Below, in pieces: positions 6,366 to 8,077 of a stretch of 8,077 bases of DNA (its first letter is position 1; each line of letters starts with the position of its first letter). The stretch covers positions 1 through 8,077 of the forward strand of contig JAJFLS010000080.1 in NCBI GenBank assembly GCA_021772595.1. The letters are read 5' to 3'. The translations under genes were made by a program, and so were the position numbers. The notes under the pieces are model-generated. The model was not told where the DNA came from. It worked only from the letters and a program-made list of their open reading frames with translations, and made no database searches. The stretch comes from Opitutales bacterium (GTDB lineage Bacteria; Verrucomicrobiota; Verrucomicrobiia; Opitutales; Opitutaceae).

Positions 6366-7706
6366 ATGGCGAAAAAATCATGGCATATGGACCGAAGGAC
6401 TTTCCTCCGCGGAACGGGAGTGGCGCTCGGATTGCCGTTTCTAGAGTGCATGCGAAACACGGCGGTGGCGTCCACGGCGACTGAACTGCCCAAACGTTTG
6501 TGCACGGTTTATTTTCCCTACGGCGCCAGTGTGCCGAGCGAAGATCACGAGGATCGCGACTGGGGCTTGTTCCCGGTGCGGGAGGGCAACGGGTTTCGTT
6601 ACACCAAGGTGATGGAGTCGTTCGAGCCCCTGCGTGAGCAGCTCTCTGTGATCGGCGGGCTTTCGCATCCGACTGGGCGCGACATTGGCGGACACGATAC
6701 GGGCGACATATTTTTGACGGGAGCTAACTTTGCGGGCGCCAATTTTAGAAATACCGTTTCCTTCGATCAGATAGCCGCCGCGAAGTACGGCAACCAAACG
6801 CGGTTCGCGTCGCTCGTCCTGTCAAGCGATGGAGGCATTGGAATGCCGACTCGATCGAAAACGCTTTCGTTTACGCAATCCGGTCAACCCATCCCGGCGC
6901 TCGATAGGCCGAAGCAGATCTTCGATCGCCTCTTTGGTGACGGCGGAGGCACGATCGAGGAAACGCGCCGTCGACTGGACACCGAGGCCAGCATGCTCGA
7001 CCTCGTTTTGGATCAATCCAAATCGATGAGAAACAAGCTCGGCAAGCAGGACCAGGAAAAGTACGACGAGTATCTCACCTCCGTCCGCGACATCGAGAAA
7101 CGCGTCGTCAGAAGCCAGCATTGGCTCGATATTCCGAAGGTCGAGGTGGACGAGTCCGCCGTGGATTTGACCGTCACAACCGACGCGCCGATAGAATACA
7201 TGCGTGCGATGTACGACCTGATGTATCTCGCGTTTCAGACTGATTCCACTCGACTGGCGACGTACATGTTGAGCGCCATGAATGGCAACACTTCGAATCA
7301 GTTTCCGAAAGCGTTGGGTCTCGGGTCGCAACACGAATTGGCTCACGGCGCCGGCAAACCAGGCGGATTCCCGAGGCAGGGCCAATGGAATCAATGTCTG
7401 GTCGAAAACCTAGCTCGTTTTCTCCAGCGCTTGGCGGACGCGCCGGAAGAGGGCGGCAGCATGCTTGATAACACGATGGTGCTGTGCGGCACTTCCAATA
7501 GCCGCACCCACAACAATCACAACTACCCGTTGGTCTTTGCCGGCGGCGGCAATATGGGGTTCAAGCAGGGCCAGTATTTGACTTACAATGACAACGGTGA
7601 AGATGCCCCAATGTCGAATCTCCTCTTTACGATGCTTAATCGCATGGGAGTTTCGGATACAGGATTCTCAGACAGCACAGCCGATCTTTCCGAGCTGTAC
7701 GGATGA
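6366..7706 (+). CDS. Tat-exported DUF1552 family protein
   Basis: The 446-residue protein begins with a twin-arginine signal: DRRTFLRGTG (9-18), a hydrophobic core VALGLPFL and a likely cleavage site after AVA (33-35). It should therefore be folded, perhaps with a cofactor, before export. The rest is a full-length DUF1552 domain. Visible conserved segments are GHDTGDIFLTG (109-119), SFDQIAAAKYG, NTSNQFPKALGLGSQHELAHG, and near the C-terminus CGTSNSRTHNNHNYPLVFAGGG with His382 and His385. The layout recalls the related DUF1501 and alkaline-phosphatase-like proteins, so metal binding by these His and Asp residues is possible but unproven. AGGA at 6355-6358 lies 7 bases before the ATG. The gene is cotranscribed, by position, with the cytochrome/DUF1592 gene, its normal partner. 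The cysteine at position 28 does not sit in a standard lipobox, so a lipoprotein is unlikely. Confidence 0.93.
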   Translation: MAKKSWHMDRRTFLRGTGVALGLPFLECMRNTAVASTATELPKRLCTVYFPYGASVPSEDHEDRDWGLFPVREGNGFRYTKVMESFEPLREQLSVIGGLSHPTGRDIGGHDTGDIFLTGANFAGANFRNTVSFDQIAAAKYGNQTRFASLVLSSDGGIGMPTRSKTLSFTQSGQPIPALDRPKQIFDRLFGDGGGTIEETRRRLDTEASMLDLVLDQSKSMRNKLGKQDQEKYDEYLTSVRDIEKRVVRSQHWLDIPKVEVDESAVDLTVTTDAPIEYMRAMYDLMYLAFQTDSTRLATYMLSAMNGNTSNQFPKALGLGSQHELAHGAGKPGGFPRQGQWNQCLVENLARFLQRLADAPEEGGSMLDNTMVLCGTSNSRTHNNHNYPLVFAGGGNMGFKQGQYLTYNDNGEDAPMSNLLFTMLNRMGVSDTGFSDSTADLSELYG

Positions 7707-7736
7707 GCGTAGTTCCCGGCTCCCAAATAGAATTTC

Positions 7737-7800
7737 TTAACCACGGAGCACACGGAGGTAGGGAGACGAAATCGAATATTGCCCATCTCCGTACCTCCGC
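7737..7800 (+). repeat. ACCACGGAG-type repeat, copy 2, forming a hairpin after the DUF1552 gene
   Basis: Bases 7739-7758 match the first copy (3163-3182) at 18 of 20 positions. Here the repeat has a return arm: 7753-7766 is the reverse complement of 7786-7799 with one mismatch in 14, around a 19-base loop. It starts 30 bases after the operon's last stop. There is no T-run directly after it, so it could protect the transcript end or end transcription weakly, or be only a mobile intergenic repeat. Confidence 0.75.
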
Positions 7801-7840
7801 ACTACAATCCATCAGAATCTTGTTTTTAAAGCAAAGTTTT

Positions 7841-8050
7841 CGAATCCTGCCCCCGATTCACTCGCCATGAGCTTGTCGAATGGTCGGGGATCCTGCCCAC
7901 GCGCAGCGTGGATCAAGCGAGGCACGAGCGTTGTTAATAAAATTCGTTTAACAACGTTCCTTCGTCACTTGATCCCTCGTCGAGACTCGGGGCAGGATCC
8001 TCGCTTCCGTCTTCGCGCTGCTACGCCGAGACAAGCCACGAGGGCAGGAT
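7841..8050. repeat. Nested inverted-repeat block built on a CCTGCCC/GGGCAGG motif
   Basis: ATCCTGCCC occurs at 7844-7852 and 7890-7898, and its reverse complement GGGCAGGAT at 7990-7998 and 8042-8050, giving a symmetric outer and inner pair. GCTTGTC (7871-7877) is mirrored by GACAAGC (8030-8036). A longer hairpin sits at the centre (7910-7975). No open frame in the block looks like a protein. It has the shape of a MITE-like or structured dispersed repeat, possibly continuing past 8050. No transposase is near and no target-site duplication was found. Confidence 0.65.
7910..7975. repeat. Central hairpin of the nested inverted-repeat block
   Basis: GGATCAAG (7910-7917) pairs exactly with CTTGATCC (7968-7975), and CGTTGTTAA (7929-7937) pairs exactly with TTAACAACG (7948-7956) around a 10-base AT-rich loop. 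The two stems are joined by a symmetric, mostly unpaired 11-by-11 segment. On its own it could be a structured RNA or the core of a larger cruciform. Confidence 0.7.
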
Positions 8051-8077
8051 TTTCGTTTCGTTCTGCTTCAACAATAC

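Overview
The window looks like a piece of a Verrucomicrobiota or Planctomycetota chromosome. The main reason is the tandem pair at 3866-7706: a planctomycete-type cytochrome/DUF1587-1595-1592-1588-1585 protein followed by a Tat-exported DUF1552 protein. That pair is common in these phyla, with some occurrence in Acidobacteriota and Myxococcota. The intergenic DNA is full of short dispersed repeats of several families, which also fits these genomes. All genes lie on the + strand, but they appear to form at least three independent units.

Region 1 (1-2306) is an overlapping two-gene unit. The first gene is an alpha-helical, TPR-like protein whose reading frame is open to the left edge, so it may be the C-terminal part of a larger STAND-type protein. 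The second overlaps it by one base and encodes two transmembrane helices followed by a small beta-rich domain that resembles the 2TM-beta (Cap15-like) effectors of antiviral systems. In spot checks this part is nearer 47% G+C, against 55-67% in lines of the 3866-7706 operon, which suggests a separate origin. It is the best candidate for an undescribed immune module: a sensor with a membrane-disrupting effector. No nucleotide cyclase is visible, so the activating mechanism is unknown.

Region 2 (2307-3865) holds a thiopurine-methyltransferase-like SAM methyltransferase (2444-3034) and a small conserved-looking protein of unknown function (3325-3648). Around them lie a decayed stem-loop (2365-2399), three copies of a TTCGCG-rich repeat, one copy of an ACCACGGAG repeat, and a near-perfect 28-nt-arm REP-type palindrome (3743-3810). 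The stretch 3192-3324 shows nothing recognisable.

Region 3 (3866-7706) is the two-gene export operon. The first protein is a secreted di-CxxCH protein with a TTG (or GTG) start. The second, 19 bases downstream with a clear ribosome binding site, is a DUF1552 protein with a twin-arginine signal. The two probably work together outside the cytoplasmic membrane, but no biochemical role is established for the families.

Region 4 (7707-8077) has no gene. It holds a second ACCACGGAG repeat that folds into a hairpin just after the operon, and a roughly 210-bp nested inverted-repeat block built on a 9-nt CCTGCCC/GGGCAGG motif.
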